From Choricystis sp. odSpoLacu1 (Eukaryota; Chlorophyta; Trebouxiophyceae), in contig OY253649.1 in assembly GCA_958009055.1 (NCBI GenBank), positions 1,116,001-1,180,000 on the forward strand: a stretch of DNA of 64,000 bases, in the 5' to 3' direction. Each line of letters opens with the position of its first letter. Within the stretch, counting starts at the first letter, position 1. Under the pieces are notes generated by a model. It did not search any database and had not been told where the DNA came from. It saw only the letters and a program-made list of their open reading frames with translations. The translations under genes and the position numbers were made by a program. This document shows, one piece after another, positions 30,301 to 40,808 of the stretch.

Positions 30301-31806
30301 GCCGACGCGGCGGCGGCCGTCAGGCCGCGCAACGCGGCGGTGGCGGCCGCCGCCAAATCGGCGGCCGACCAGGAGGCGGCCGCCGACGCGCTGCGGTCGG
30401 AGCGCGGCGCGCCGCTCGTGCGCGGCCTGTCGCGTGAAGAGACGGCCGAAGTCGCGTCCCTCACCACCCGCTCCGCCGAGCTCACCACCGCCCTGGAAGC
30501 TGCCAAGCAGGCCGCCGCTGCAGCCGGCGCGCGCGTCGTGGAGCTGCGCGCCGCCCTGGACGACGACATCAACCGCCGCCGCGCTGACGCGCGCGCGCGC
30601 CTGGCTGCCGCGGGCGGCGCCACCGCGCGCGGCGACGCCCGCGCCGCTGCGGCCGCGGCTGACGATGCGGGGGCAGCATCCCTGCGTGCGCGCCTGCAAG
30701 CGGCCCGTGTCGCCGCGGCGACCGCGGCCGCCGCGCTGGACGACGCGGCGACCGCCGAAAAAGACGCGGCCGCGGCAGCCGCCGCCGCCGCCGCGGGCGC
30801 CGCCGCCGCCGCCGCCGAAGCCGACGCCCTGCGCGACGCCCATGACCGCGCCACGTCGGACGCGGCCGAACGCGCTCGCGGCGTGGACGGCCTGCTGGCG
30901 CGGCGGTCTGCGCTCGCCGCGCGCCGCGCAGACCTCGAGCGCAAGGTGCGCGACCTCGGCGCCCTCCCCGCCGACGCCTTTGAAAAGTACCGCGGCCTCC
31001 CCCCCTCCGACCTGCACCGCCTGCTGGCCGACGCTCAAGCCGCTGTCCGCGCCTGTGGCGCCGTCAACCAGAAAGCAGTGGACCAGGCCGCCGCGTTTGC
31101 AGACCAGCGCGGCGAGTTTGCGCGCCGCGCGGCCGACAATGAAGCGGCCGAAGCCAAGATTCGCCAACTGCTGCGCACGCTGGACGCGCGCAAGGATGAA
31201 TCCGTGGAGCGAACGTTCAAGGGCGTCGCCCGCCACTTCCGGGACGTGTTCTCGGAGCTGGTGCCCGGGGGGCGGGGGGAGCTGGTCATGCAGCGCGCGG
31301 CGCCGCGCGGGGCGGACGCCAACGGCGACGCCGCCAACGGCGACCCCACCGCCACCACCGCCCTCGAAACCTACGTCGGCGTCGGCGTCAAGGTGGCCTT
31401 TGGCAGCGGCGCGGCCGCCGCCGCGTCGATCGGCGCGCTCTCGGGCGGCCAAAAAACGCTGGTCGCGCTCGCCCTCATCTTCGCCATCCAGCGCTCCGAC
31501 CCCGCCCCCTTCTACCTGTGCGACGAAGTGGACGCCGCCCTGGACCCCCAGTACCGCACCGCGGTCGCCGCCCTGGTCGCCCGCACCGCGGCTGCGGGCG
31601 GCGGCGCGGGCGCGCAGTTTGTCATCACCACCTTCCACCCCCAACTCGTCACCGTCGCCGACCGCGTGTTCGGCGTGTCCCACGTCAACCGCGTGTCCCG
31701 CATCACCGCGGTGGACAAGGAGGATGCCCTGGCCTTTGTGCGGGCGGAGGAGGAGCGGGAGGCGGCAGCCGCGGCGGCAGCCGCAACGATGGCGGCGGGT
31801 GAGTGA
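27374..31806 (+). CDS. SMC3: Cohesin subunit SMC3 (two compensating frame breaks)
   Basis: Six exons: 27374-27388 (15 nt, MYIKQ), 27553-27628, 27728-27766, 28009-28076, 28177-28407 and 28513-31806; about 1240 residues. Walker A is VGANGSGKSNFFH. The acetylation-site KK pair is in VGVKKDEYALDKR. The conserved FSRANPYSVVQQGK spans to exon 6. The hinge contains SGVRGPLVELIDAMPQLHP. The head signature is ALSGGQKTLVALALIFAIQR, followed by Walker B FYLCDEVDAALDPQYR. Coiled coils are very Ala-rich. SMC3 pairs with SMC1 in cohesin. The frame shifts at a CG run near 28936-28967 and returns at another near 29303-29323. Only the coiled coil between them (with FASAAERDAWID) is read in the second frame, so sequence error is likely. 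Confidence 0.93.
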
Positions 31807-32019
31807 GAGAGCGTGTGTTTTCTGCCTTCTCTTTTCCTGCCTTCTTTTCCCGATACACCCACCCCAACGGAATGAACCCACCTTTATTCAACAAAAACAG
31901 CATGCCTCATGCCCCCCACCCCCCCACCTTTTTTTTCCACACTCGATGTCCCCTTTTTTTACCACTGTGCGTCCCCGTGTGCGCCCCCCCCGCCATGGCG
32001 TGTGCGCGTGAGACACGCG

Positions 32020-32024
32020 TGTAA
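32020..32024 (+). terminator. Candidate TGTAA polyadenylation signal of SMC3
   Basis: TGTAA followed by AAACAC, 214 bases after the SMC3 stop codon. Confidence 0.45.
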
Positions 32025-32088
32025 AAACACAAAACCAGTCAACACTTTTTTTTCATTCGCAGGGAGAGAGAGAGCTGAGAAAAGAAAA

Positions 32089-32108
32089 CGATCGATCGCG
32101 ATCGATCG
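32089..32108. repeat. 20-bp perfect palindrome
   Basis: CGATCGATCGCGATCGATCG equals its own reverse complement. It is made of overlapping ATCGAT and CGATCG units and lies between the two convergent 3' ends. Confidence 0.9.
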
Positions 32109-32256
32109 ATTTTGGGGGTTTGCACACACGAAACACGAAACAAAAAAGGAAATCAAAACTCTCTCCACACACTAACACAAAACAAGTGCTGAAAAAAACA
32201 CACAGGGTACACACACGCAGCCAGAAAACAGAGGGGCAGAAAAAGAAATGAATCAA

Positions 32257-33006
32257 TCATTTGGTCTCCATCTTCTCTGCGGCCACTTTCTCTGTGGCCG
32301 CCTTCTCGGCCGCCACCACGCCGGGAGCCTTGACCAGGTGCAGCCCATGCTCCAGCGCCGCCCGCTCCGCCACCGCGTCTTTCGCTTTGGCCACCCGCAT
32401 CCGCCGCTCGTGGTGCCGCGCCGCGCGCGCGACCTTCAACTCATCCGTCCGCTTCATCGCCGCCACAGACTTGGCCACTAGGGTCCGGTCGTATTTCTCA
32501 GGCACGTTGCGCCGCCTCTCCATGTCGAACACGGCGTCATCGACGAGGTCTTTGCCCGCGAGTTTGCGGTAGGCCTTCGTCCACTTGACCTTGCGCGGGT
32601 TGCGCTTCATCTTGAAGTTCCTGTGGCACTTGGACCGGCAGAAGCGGAAGACCTGTGGTGTGGATGGTGTGTGGTGTGGCGTGGTGGGTGGGCGGGGTGT
32701 GGTCGGCGAAGCGAACGTCGGAGCGCGGTTTGGTCGGTGTCGCCCTCTCCCTCTCCCCCGCTGCCCCCTCCCCTCTTCTCTCTCCCCACATCTCGACACC
32801 ACACGGTCCCCACAAGCCAGCACGGGACGCGGGGCTGCAGTCGGCGAGGTGCGCGCGGGGCCCGCCAGCCGCACCGACCAAGCCGCCGACGGGGGGCAGC
32901 GCTTTCCTCCCTCCCCGCCACTTACCGTGCAGTCGTTGCGCACAAACTGGATGCCGTGCCCCGGGTAGATGGTGGACGAGCAGAACCAGCACTTTTCCAG
33001 CCTCAT
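32257..33006 (-). CDS. RLP24: Ribosome biogenesis protein RLP24 (eL24-like)
   Basis: Exons 32926-33006 and 32257-32652 give 158 residues. The N-terminus MRLEKCWFCSSTIYPGHGIQ with CxxC, then VFRFCRSKCHRNFKMKRNPR and KVKWTKAYRKLAGKDL, is the L24 family zinc-ribbon. The spacing and the extended C-terminus (residues to 158, with PEKYDRTLVAKSVAAMKR and LHLVKAPGV) fit RLP24/RSL24D1 better than ribosomal eL24. RLP24 is a placeholder on pre-60S particles, later replaced by eL24 after AFG2/Drg1 acts. The acidic/AAEK-rich tail ends METK. Confidence 0.93.
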   Translation of the reverse strand: MRLEKCWFCSSTIYPGHGIQFVRNDCTVSGGEGGKRCPPSAAWSVRLAGPARTSPTAAPRPVLACGDRVVSRCGEREEGRGQRGRGRGRHRPNRAPTFASPTTPRPPTTPHHTPSTPQVFRFCRSKCHRNFKMKRNPRKVKWTKAYRKLAGKDLVDDAVFDMERRRNVPEKYDRTLVAKSVAAMKRTDELKVARAARHHERRMRVAKAKDAVAERAALEHGLHLVKAPGVVAAEKAATEKVAAEKMETK

Positions 33007-33229
33007 GGCGGGCGAGGAGCCGGCGGCGGGCGCGTGGGGAGGGGGGAAGCGTGCCGCGGAATGGAGGAGTGAAACGAAAAACGACGGCTTGTTAGTTTTT
33101 GTCGTCAACTTTTTTGAAAGGCGGGCTCCGCCTGCCCTGCGCGCCGCGTGCGTGTGGTGTGCTAACCGCACTGACAGCACACTAGCGTGCGCGTGGACGG
33201 ACGCACCCCTTCTTTTTTACACCCACACA
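33007..33229. promoter_or_regulatory. Bidirectional promoter region RLP24 / METTL13-like
   Basis: These 223 bp separate the divergent starts. No recognised core element. Confidence 0.5.
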
Positions 33230-35549
33230 ATGCCGCCGCGCCGCGCCCAACCTGACACCCGCCTCATCCCGTCCTCCGCTGCCGAGTTTCGCAGCCGCTC
33301 TTTTTGGGATGGCTTCTTTGAGGCGAGAGGCGACACTCCGTTCGAGTGGTATGGCGACTGGGCGTCCCTGCGGCCGTTGGTGGTGCCGCTGTGCCGGCAG
33401 GACAAGGCGCGCGTGTTGGTCCTGGGGTGCGGCAACTCGGAGCTGAGTGCGCACATGTGAGTTTGGTGGTGGAGTGTGTGTGTGTGTGGTGTGGAGCCGG
33501 TTGACTTCATTCCCTGTGTTTCGCCCACCGACCCAAACCACCACCGACCCACACACCCCACCCCCCTCCCACCCCCCAAAAAGGTACGACGACGGCATCA
33601 CCGACATCGTCAACACCGATTTCTGCGCCTCCGTCATTCGCGCCCAGCTGGCCGCCCACGCGCGGCCGCGCCCCCGCATGCGGTGGCGGGTCGCCGACAT
33701 CACAGCGCTCGACGCCACCACCTTTCCCGACGCCTCCTTCGACCTGGTCCTCGACAAAGGCGGCCTGGACGCCCTCCACTCCGACGCTGACGATGACGGG
33801 GGGGGTGGGGATGCCGCTGCACAGGCCATGCTGGCGTGTGCGGCCCGTGTGACCGCGCGCGGCGGTTCGTACGTCTGTGTCACGCTCGCCCAACCCCACG
33901 TGCTGGCGTGCGCCCTGGCCGTCTTCAGGACGCGTGACTGGACCATCACCCTGGACGCGCCGCCGCCGCCGCTCGACATGGCGGCGGCGCCGCTGCAGCC
34001 GTTGGTGGTGGTGGCGACACGAAGGAATGTGGGAGGTGGTGACAACGCCACGCCCCTGCCTCCCGTCGTGTCCCGCATCAACCACACGCTGACCGCGCCC
34101 AACGCCGATCAGCTGGACGGCGTGGCGGGCGTGGTGGCGGCCGAGAACGAGGCGCGCGCGCGCGGTGAGCGGGTGGGTGCAGGGCCGCCTGCGTGCGCGC
34201 CTCCCGCGTCCCCGACCGACGGCGACCCGTTTGCGTCGCTCGCGCCCGGCCGCACGACGCGCCTCACGCTGCCGGAAGGCGCGGCCACCCCTTGTTACGA
34301 TGTGTTCATCGTCGACGCCTCGTCCCCACCACCCGGCCCCCCCACCGCAGCCGTGTTTGTGGTGCCTCTCGGCCGCGACCATGAATGGTTGTTTGCGTTG
34401 GAGGAGGGGGTGGCCACTGTGGCAGCCCAAGTCGGCGCAGGGCGCGTCATCATTGTGCGGCTGTGCCGCGGCGCAGACCACGGCAGCCTGGCCGCCGTGC
34501 GGTCAGCCCTGTCCCCCCACGTGGCGCCTTTAACACCCTCCGCCCTGCGCGGTGTGGCGGGCGCTGTCCCGATCGTGACGGTGGGGGAGGGGATCGGCAG
34601 CCGCACGCGCGTCGCGACCCTCGCGTCGCAGGTCGCGGGATGCAACGTCCTCATCGAGGACGTCTCCCCTCCTCCCGACGCGCCCAAGGGTGTGGTCGGC
34701 CTGCGCCGGCTGGTGTTTGGTGGGGCGGTGGGCCTGGTGCAGAGTGAGGCGGTGCTGGTCAAGGAGGAGGTGCCCGGTCCGCGCCGCAGCGGGCGCGGAG
34801 GCGGGAGGGCAGGCACGCGCGCAGCGCCCCCACCCTCCCCCAAACCCGTCGTCGCCCTGGCCGACCACCTGCCCGCCGCCTACCACTCCGCCGTTCTGGC
34901 CCACCTGGCGTTGGCGGGCGTGTGTGTGCAGGGTGGTGGTGGTGGGAGGGGCGGTGCGGACGCCACCACAAAGCCTTGCGTCGCGGTCATCGGCTTGGGC
35001 GGGGGCGGCCTGCCCGCCGCCCTGACCGCGCACGCGGGCCTGGCCGTCACCACGGTGGAGCTGGACCCCATTGTCGTGGACGTCGCGAGGACACATTTTG
35101 GTTTTGGTGGGAACGTTGTCACGGGCGATGGCGCGGCCTTCATCGCCGCCTCCCGTCCCGCCTCCCTGGCCGCCATCATTGTGGATGCGGGGGGTGGGGA
35201 TGGGGCGGGCGCCATGGCGTGCCCCCCCCCCGCGTTTGCGCGTCGCGAGTTTGTGTCCGCCGCGCGCGCCGCTCTCACAGGCAACGGCGTTTTGATCATC
35301 AACGTGGTGGCTCGATCCACCGCCCCCGTGGCCGCCCTGATTGACACGCTGAAGGCCGAGTTTGAGTGCGTGCTGGAGATTGACGTGCCGGACGACGTGA
35401 ACAGAGTCCTTGCCGCGACGCAGGTGGCAGTTGATCCTGCCCCAGGCGCTGCCGTGGCCGCCCGCCTGCATCGCGCGTTGAGGGAGGCGGGCGGCGTGGT
35501 GGGGGGGGCCAGCGTGGCTGACCTGGCGGAGTTGGTGGTGGCGAGGTGA
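33230..35549 (+). CDS. METTL13: METTL13-like eEF1A methyltransferase
   Basis: Exons 33230-33456 and 33584-35549 give 730 residues. Two methyltransferase domains are visible. The N-terminal one has FWDGFFEARGDTPFEWYGDW, the SAM loop VLVLGCGNSELSAHMYDDG and DLVLDKGGLDALHSD. The C-terminal spermidine-synthase-like one, about residues 560-700, has VAVIGLGGGGLPAAL, then VTTVELDPIVVDVARTHFGF and AAIIVDAGG. This two-domain order is that of human METTL13, which methylates eEF1A at its N-terminus and at Lys55. Whether both activities are kept is inference. Confidence 0.87.
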
Positions 35550-35565
35550 GGGAAGGAGGGAGGGT

Positions 35566-35570
35566 TGTAA
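35566..35570 (+). terminator. Candidate TGTAA polyadenylation signal of the METTL13-like gene
   Basis: TGTAA lies 17 bases past the stop codon and is followed by an A-rich stretch. Confidence 0.4.
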
Positions 35571-35775
35571 AAGTCAAGTTTTGGTTAAAAGAGAAAGATT
35601 GAAACAGCTGGGAGTGTGATGTGCGTGTGTGCGTGATCCTCAATAGGCTGCTACGCGATCGTCGCTGGGCGGGCTCCAGCGTGGCCGTTTGGGGAAAAGA
35701 GAGGGTGCCGTTGTCGCTGCTCACACACCCGGCGAGTAATCGCCTCGCCTTCCCGTCCGAAAAACCAAAAAAAAA

Positions 35776-36892
35776 ATGCCTGACGCCGCCGCCTTTTTTG
35801 AGGAGGCAGACGTGGATGGAGCGTCAGTGACTGCCTCTGTGACCGCGTTCGTGGCGCGTCACACGGGGGCGGACGGTGAGCGGAGGGAGAGAGAGAGGAA
35901 GCGCAACGGCAATGCGGGAGGTTTGACCGCGCCTCTCCAACCCACCCACACCCACCCACACAGGCCGCCTCACCCGCCCCATCGCCGTCGTCACGTCGGG
36001 CGGCACCACCGTCCCCCTGGAACGCCACACCGTGCGCTTCATCGACAACTTCTCGGGCGGCACGCGCGGCGCGCTCTCCGCAGAACAGTTTTTGGCAGCC
36101 AATTATGCGGTCATCTTTCTGTCTCGCCGCCACTCCATCCAACCCTTCACCAAGGGCCTGCCCCCGGGGCTCATCGTGGACCGCCTGACCCAGATTCTGC
36201 GCACCGATGGTGGCGGGCCGGCGGGGCTGGGGGTCGCCCCAGACTTGGATGCTGGCGCGGGGGGGCCCGCGGCTCTCGTGGCCGCTGCCCTCACCTCCGC
36301 CCGCGCGGCAGCAGAGGCGGGCACCCTGCTCCGCATCTCGTTTGAGACGCTGTTCGAGTACCTGGTCTACCTCAAAGCGGTGGCGACGACGCTGGCGCCG
36401 TGTGGGCCGTCGGCCGCGTTCTACCTGGCCGCCGCTGTCTCTGACTTTTACATCCCCCCTCCCTCCATGGCCGAACACAAGATCCAGTCGTCCGCAGTCA
36501 GTGATGCCGGCCTCACCATCACGCTGACCAAGACGCCAAAGCTGTTGGGCGCGTTGAGGCGGGAGTGGGCACCGCGCGCATTCGTAGCAGGCTTTAAACT
36601 GGAAACAGATGAAAGCGTGCTCGTGCACAAAGCCGCCAAGTCTATCCAGGCGTACGGCCTGCACTGCGTGGTGGCCAACATACTGGAGACGCGCAAGGAT
36701 CGCGTGCTGCTGGTGACGCCCAAGGCAGGAGGAAAGGGAGGAGGAGAAGAAAACAGTGATCCATCGTCTTCAGTCAACGTCATCCTCATCGAGCGAGACC
36801 CCACCGAATCTTTCATCGAGAGGCAGCTGGTGGAGGTGGTGGTGCGGCTGCACGCGCGCTACATGCGGAGCGAGGGAGGGGTGGCTGGGTGA
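35776..36892 (+). CDS. PPCS: Phosphopantothenate-cysteine ligase
   Basis: Exons 35776-35875 and 35964-36892 give 342 residues. Conserved blocks are [39 protein letters not shown], the SRRHSIQPF segment, [15 protein letters not shown] and [15 protein letters not shown], followed by [10 protein letters not shown]. These match the eukaryotic monofunctional CoaB/PPCS, not the bacterial CoaBC fusion. It condenses 4'-phosphopantothenate with cysteine in CoA synthesis, usually with ATP in eukaryotes. No transit peptide is evident, so it is probably cytosolic. A poly-A stretch precedes the ATG. Confidence 0.93.
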
Positions 36893-36936
36893 GGTTTTGT
36901 TTTTTCCTCGTCGTCTCTCGAAGCGACGTTGACATG

Positions 36937-36941
36937 TGTAA
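36937..36941 (+). terminator. Candidate TGTAA polyadenylation signal of PPCS
   Basis: TGTAA followed by AAA, 45 bases after the PPCS stop codon, in the 201-bp convergent gap with RAF1. Confidence 0.45.
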
Positions 36942-37093
36942 AAACGGTGTGTGTGGGACTCCCTACAAAGAAGAGAAAGAAAAACAGTACAATCAACAAG
37001 CACAAATGATGTGTTTTTGCGCTCCCCCAAAACACACCCACCCACCACCGCACCCCTCTCTTGCGCTGACGCCGTCTCTGACGCGCACGGCGG

Positions 37094-38653
37094 CTAGAGT
37101 TCAAGCGGCGCCGCCGCGTCCGAGTCGTTGAGCAGGTCCACCCTGGGCGGGCGCAGCACATACAGCACGGCCGCGACGGCCCCCTCGCGGCGCGCCCCAA
37201 TCTCAAGGGGCCCCCCGGGCGCCGCCTCCACCAGCACGGCGGGCGACGGCGCGGCCGCGCCCGCCCGCGGCTTGCGGTCCACGATCAACAGGCCGGGGCC
37301 TTTGAGCGCGGCCACTGCGGCCGGTGTGTCGGCCCCCAGGGCGGCAGTGACAGCGGAAACAGAGGCACAATCAGGAATCGGAACTGCCACCGGGTCCCCC
37401 GCCCTCGCCAGCGCCGCCCACGCGGGCAGCGACACCCAGCGCTCGCCGGCGGCACCCCCCCCAAACGCAGAGAAGGGGCCCGACGTCGCGCTGGTGGGGG
37501 CGGTGGTGACGTCGGCCGCGGTCGCGGCACCCAGGTGCGCGCGCACAACCCCCACCGGCATGATCTGGGTGTCAGTGCGCGCCAGCCTCGTCACAGTCAA
37601 CGGAGGCGCATCCACCGTCGTCTCCACCCGGGGAATGGCTTCAGTGGACAGTTCGGCGAGGCGCGCGCGCGCCGCGTCGGTGTCGGCCACTGCCACCCCC
37701 TTCTTCAACGCGGCCTCCTTCTCTCCCTCGCGCCTGCATTCAGCCGCGTTGCGAAAGTGTTTGAAGGCCAGCACATCGCCCGGGGTGTTGCTGAAGCCGG
37801 CGCGTTCCACGGGCCTGCGGTCCCACTCTCGGTGCGCGCGCGCGAGCGTGGCCGCGCCAGCAGGATCCACCCCTTTTTGCGCCAGGTACAGCGCCGCCGC
37901 CGCCCGCACATCCCTCGCCAGGTTGCGCAGCTCATTGAGTGTGGCGGGCCCCGAGTCGGCGCCGTCAAAGGCGGAGAGGGCGTCCGGGTGCAGATCACTC
38001 TTTAAAGACGAATACACTTGAGCCGCCGTCGCCCACAGGGCCTGGGTGGCGCGCTCGATGCCCGTCTCCACCTCCACCGCCATGGCGTCGATGCCGGAGC
38101 GAGCCAGGCCGGGCAGGAGGCCGGCCAGGGTGTGCCAGTGCCCGCCACGCGCGCGCAGGCGGTCGAGAGTGGAGTCGATGTCCACCGTCTCCGCGGCCGC
38201 GTCATCGGCCAGCCAAGTCGCAGCCGCGCCCGCCTCCATGAAGCCGGGGTGAGGGCGAAAGTTGGGGGTGGCGGCGACGTCGAGCGCGACGCCCGTGGGG
38301 GAGGGCCCCGACGGCGGGGCGGGAGGGGCCAGGCCAGCGACTAACGGCGACCCAACGGTCTCGCTGTCAGCGTCGTCTATGCTGCCGCGTTGGGAGGGGG
38401 GGGAGGGCGCGCCCGGGCCGCCGCCCCCGCCGCCGCGGCCGCCCGGCAGAATCAGGCCGCGCCCGCGCCCGCCGGCCGGTGGGGTGGGCGCACCCGGCAG
38501 AATCAGGCCGCTGTCCCGGCCGCCCCCGTTGAACGAGCCGCCCGGCCCAAACAGGGACTCGGCGCTGTTGCCCCGGCCGCGGGCGGCGGGAGGGAGGGCG
38601 GCGCGGCGCGTGCGTGGGCCGGAGCGCGGGGAGGGGTGCGCGGTGGCACGCAT
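37094..38653 (-). CDS. RAF1: Rubisco accumulation factor 1, plastid
   Basis: A single exon of 519 residues from the ATG at 38651-38653. The first ~115 residues are Gly/Pro/Arg-rich, covering a transit peptide and a linker with two copies of a GLILPG motif. The RAF1 alpha domain follows: TVDIDSTLDRLRARGGHWHT, ATQALWATAAQVYSSL, VLAFKHFRNAAECRREGEKE and GVAVADTDAARARLAEL. The beta domain contains LTVTRLARTDTQIMPVGVVR. RAF1 dimers assemble RbcL after chaperonin folding. Its presence implies a form-I green-type Rubisco. It is divergent from the carbamoyl-phosphate synthase gene. Confidence 0.9.
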   Translation of the reverse strand: MRATAHPSPRSGPRTRRAALPPAARGRGNSAESLFGPGGSFNGGGRDSGLILPGAPTPPAGGRGRGLILPGGRGGGGGGPGAPSPPSQRGSIDDADSETVGSPLVAGLAPPAPPSGPSPTGVALDVAATPNFRPHPGFMEAGAAATWLADDAAAETVDIDSTLDRLRARGGHWHTLAGLLPGLARSGIDAMAVEVETGIERATQALWATAAQVYSSLKSDLHPDALSAFDGADSGPATLNELRNLARDVRAAAALYLAQKGVDPAGAATLARAHREWDRRPVERAGFSNTPGDVLAFKHFRNAAECRREGEKEAALKKGVAVADTDAARARLAELSTEAIPRVETTVDAPPLTVTRLARTDTQIMPVGVVRAHLGAATAADVTTAPTSATSGPFSAFGGGAAGERWVSLPAWAALARAGDPVAVPIPDCASVSAVTAALGADTPAAVAALKGPGLLIVDRKPRAGAAAPSPAVLVEAAPGGPLEIGARREGAVAAVLYVLRPPRVDLLNDSDAAAPLEL

Positions 38654-38838
38654 TGGGGGTGGGAAAAGAGGGGAGGCGACAGGAGGTGTGCGTGTGTGCT
38701 GCGCGAGGCGGATAAACAAGCCGTCGCGCTCTTGGTTCGTGAGCAAAGTGAGCAAGCGACTTGCTTTTCGCTCGCTCTGCTCACAACCTCCACACACACA
38801 GCCGTTGTGTGCTCGGTCCCCCTTCCCTCTCTCTCCCA
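38654..38838. promoter_or_regulatory. Bidirectional promoter region RAF1 / CarA
   Basis: These 185 bp carry a partly self-complementary block at about 38739-38785 (GTGAGC... repeated, later GCTCAC). Nothing else was recognised. Confidence 0.5.
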
Positions 38839-40625
38839 ATGCTCCTCTCAAAGCCCACGCTGGCGTCCACCCGCCCGGCGGCAGCGTCCCTGCCCCGCGC
38901 GGCCGCCGCGCCCGCCGCGCGGCCCGCGCCCGCATGCCGCCCGCGCCGCCGGACGCTGCACGCCCCCTCCTCCCGCCCCTCCGTCACCGCTGCCGCCGTG
39001 GCTCGTCCCTGGGCCACCCCTGACGCCCGCCTGGTGCTGGAGGATGGATCCGTCTGGCACGGCGTCGGTTTTGGGGCCACGGGAACCACGGCCGTCGGGG
39101 AGGCAGTGTTCAACACGTCGCTCTCCGGCTACCAAGAGATCCTGACCGACCCCTCCTACAAGGGCCAGTTTGTGGTGTTCACGTGCCCCCACATTGGCAA
39201 CGTGGGCGTCAATCCGGGTGAGTGGTGGGGGTGGGGGAAGGGTGCGCCCTTTTGGGGTTCGCATCGACGAACAAACAACCACGCACGTCGGAGGCTCTCT
39301 CCTGTGGCCGGCGCGCCGTGTCGCGCGCCACTCCCCTGCCGTCGCACGCTGACACGCCTCCTGCGTGCGTGCGGGGTGGAGGTGGCGGGTGCGCAGGCTG
39401 GCCGTGGCCCTGCGCACAGGCCCTAGGGCTGCGGAGCGCGTTTTTTTTGGGGGGTCGCGCCGGCGGCCCCGAGAGAGCTGCGCCCGCGAATTGCGGCCTG
39501 CTGCCGCCACCAGGCGCCACCGCGCCGCCGCCACAGAGTGCTGTGGTTGTGTCGGGTTGATGCACTGTGTGTGTGTGGCGGTGTGGGGCGCCACAGCAGA
39601 GCCGACGGGGAGGAGGAGGCACAACAAAAAAACAGACACAAAAACGACGCGACGCCCTCTTCCTTTCCACTCCAGCCGACACCGAGTCCGACGCCGTCCA
39701 CCTGGGCGGCGTCATCGTGCGCGACCTGTCCCCCATCGTGTCCAACTATCGGTCGGTGCAGACGCTGGACGCGTATTTAAAGGACGCGGGTGTGCCTGGG
39801 ATTGCGGGGGTGGACACGCGCGCCATCACGCTCCGCCTGCGCGACCAGGGCTGCCTCAACGCCGCCATCACGACCGACGCCTCTTTATCCGACGCCGACC
39901 TCGTCGCCCGCGCCCGCGCGTTCACGATCGAGGGCGTGGACCTGATTGCCCAGGTCACCGCGCGCCAACCCTACGAATGGAAAGACCCGACCGGCGCAGA
40001 GTGGGAGTTTTCGCCCTCCGCGCGCGCGGTGCACGGCGGCTCCCCCTTCCACGTCGTCGCCTACGACTACGGCGTCAAGCACAACATTCTGAGGCGGCTG
40101 GCGGCGCACGGGTGCAAGCTGACGGTGGTGCCGGCGGACTACCCTGCCGACAAAGTGCTCGCGTTGAACCCCGACGGCATCTTCCTCTCCAACGGCCCGG
40201 GCGACCCCTCCGCCGTCCCCTACGCCGTGGCCAACGTGCGCGCCCTGCTGGGCAAGAAGCCCATGTTTGGCATCTGCATGGGGCACCAGGTGCTGGGGCA
40301 GGCGCTGGGTGGGAGCACCTACAAATTGAAGTTTGGCCACCACGGCGGCAACCACCCGATTCGCCACGTCCCCACCGGCCGCGTCGAGATCTCGGCCCAA
40401 AACCACAACTTTGCGGTGGACCCCGCGTCGCTGCCGACTGGTGCGAATGTGACCCACATCAACCTGAATGACGGGACGTGCGCCGGTCTCCTGGTGCCTG
40501 CTTCCGCTGCCATGTCGATTCAATACCACCCGGAAGCCTCCCCCGGCCCCCACGACGCCGACGTCTGCTTCGACCAGTTTGTGGGGCTGCTGCAGGCGGC
40601 GCGCGAGGCGCCGGTGGTGGCTTGA
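38839..40625 (+). CDS. CARA: Carbamoyl-phosphate synthase small (glutaminase) subunit, plastid
   Basis: Exons 38839-39217 and 39676-40625 give 442 residues. About 55 residues of Arg/Ala/Pro-rich transit peptide precede the CPSase small-chain domain ([36 protein letters not shown]). The class I glutamine amidotransferase domain has [12 protein letters not shown], the nucleophile motif [11 protein letters not shown] (Cys at about 327) and the His/Glu motif [13 protein letters not shown]. It supplies ammonia to the large subunit for arginine and pyrimidine synthesis. The 458-bp intron after NVGVNP is GC-rich. It is convergent with ISN1. Confidence 0.96.
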
Positions 40626-40657
40626 GATGAGTGTGTGTTTTTGGCGATTCGCGCCCG

Positions 40658-40662
40658 TGTAA
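40658..40662 (+). terminator. Candidate TGTAA polyadenylation signal of CarA
   Basis: TGTAA followed by a run of A, 32 bases after the stop codon. Confidence 0.5.
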
Positions 40663-40740
40663 AAAAACCCGGCGTTTCCATGAAGCAGGAGGTAAAGGGG
40701 AGAGACTCGACTGCATCAGAGACCGTGTTGTGCGTTGGTG

Positions 40741-40745
40741 TTACA
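40741..40745 (-). terminator. Candidate TGTAA polyadenylation signal of ISN1
   Basis: TTACA on the plus strand reads TGTAA on the minus strand, 64 bases beyond the ISN1 stop. With the CarA signal it gives two overlapping convergent 3' ends. Confidence 0.45.
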
Positions 40746-40808
40746 GAACCCCAGAAGTTTGCCAAAGTGAAACGAAACGAAACCGAAAAAAAAAAGAAAA
40801 AAAAAAAC

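Larger units (their letters stand above)
31807..32256. other. Convergent 3' region between SMC3 and RLP24
   Basis: These 450 bp are AT-richer than their surroundings and hold the 3' UTRs of two convergent genes. A TGTAA for SMC3 lies at 32020-32024 and a 20-bp perfect palindrome at 32089-32108. No gene was recognised. Confidence 0.55.

Noticed and set aside
28144..31881. 1245-codon open frame on the minus strand
   Set aside because: It lies antisense to SMC3 and results from GC-rich codon bias; its translation has no recognisable domain.
33107..33200. Coding start of METTL13 upstream of 33230
   Set aside because: The open frame continues upstream, but the conserved protein starts at MPPRRAQPDTRL; earlier sequence is promoter.
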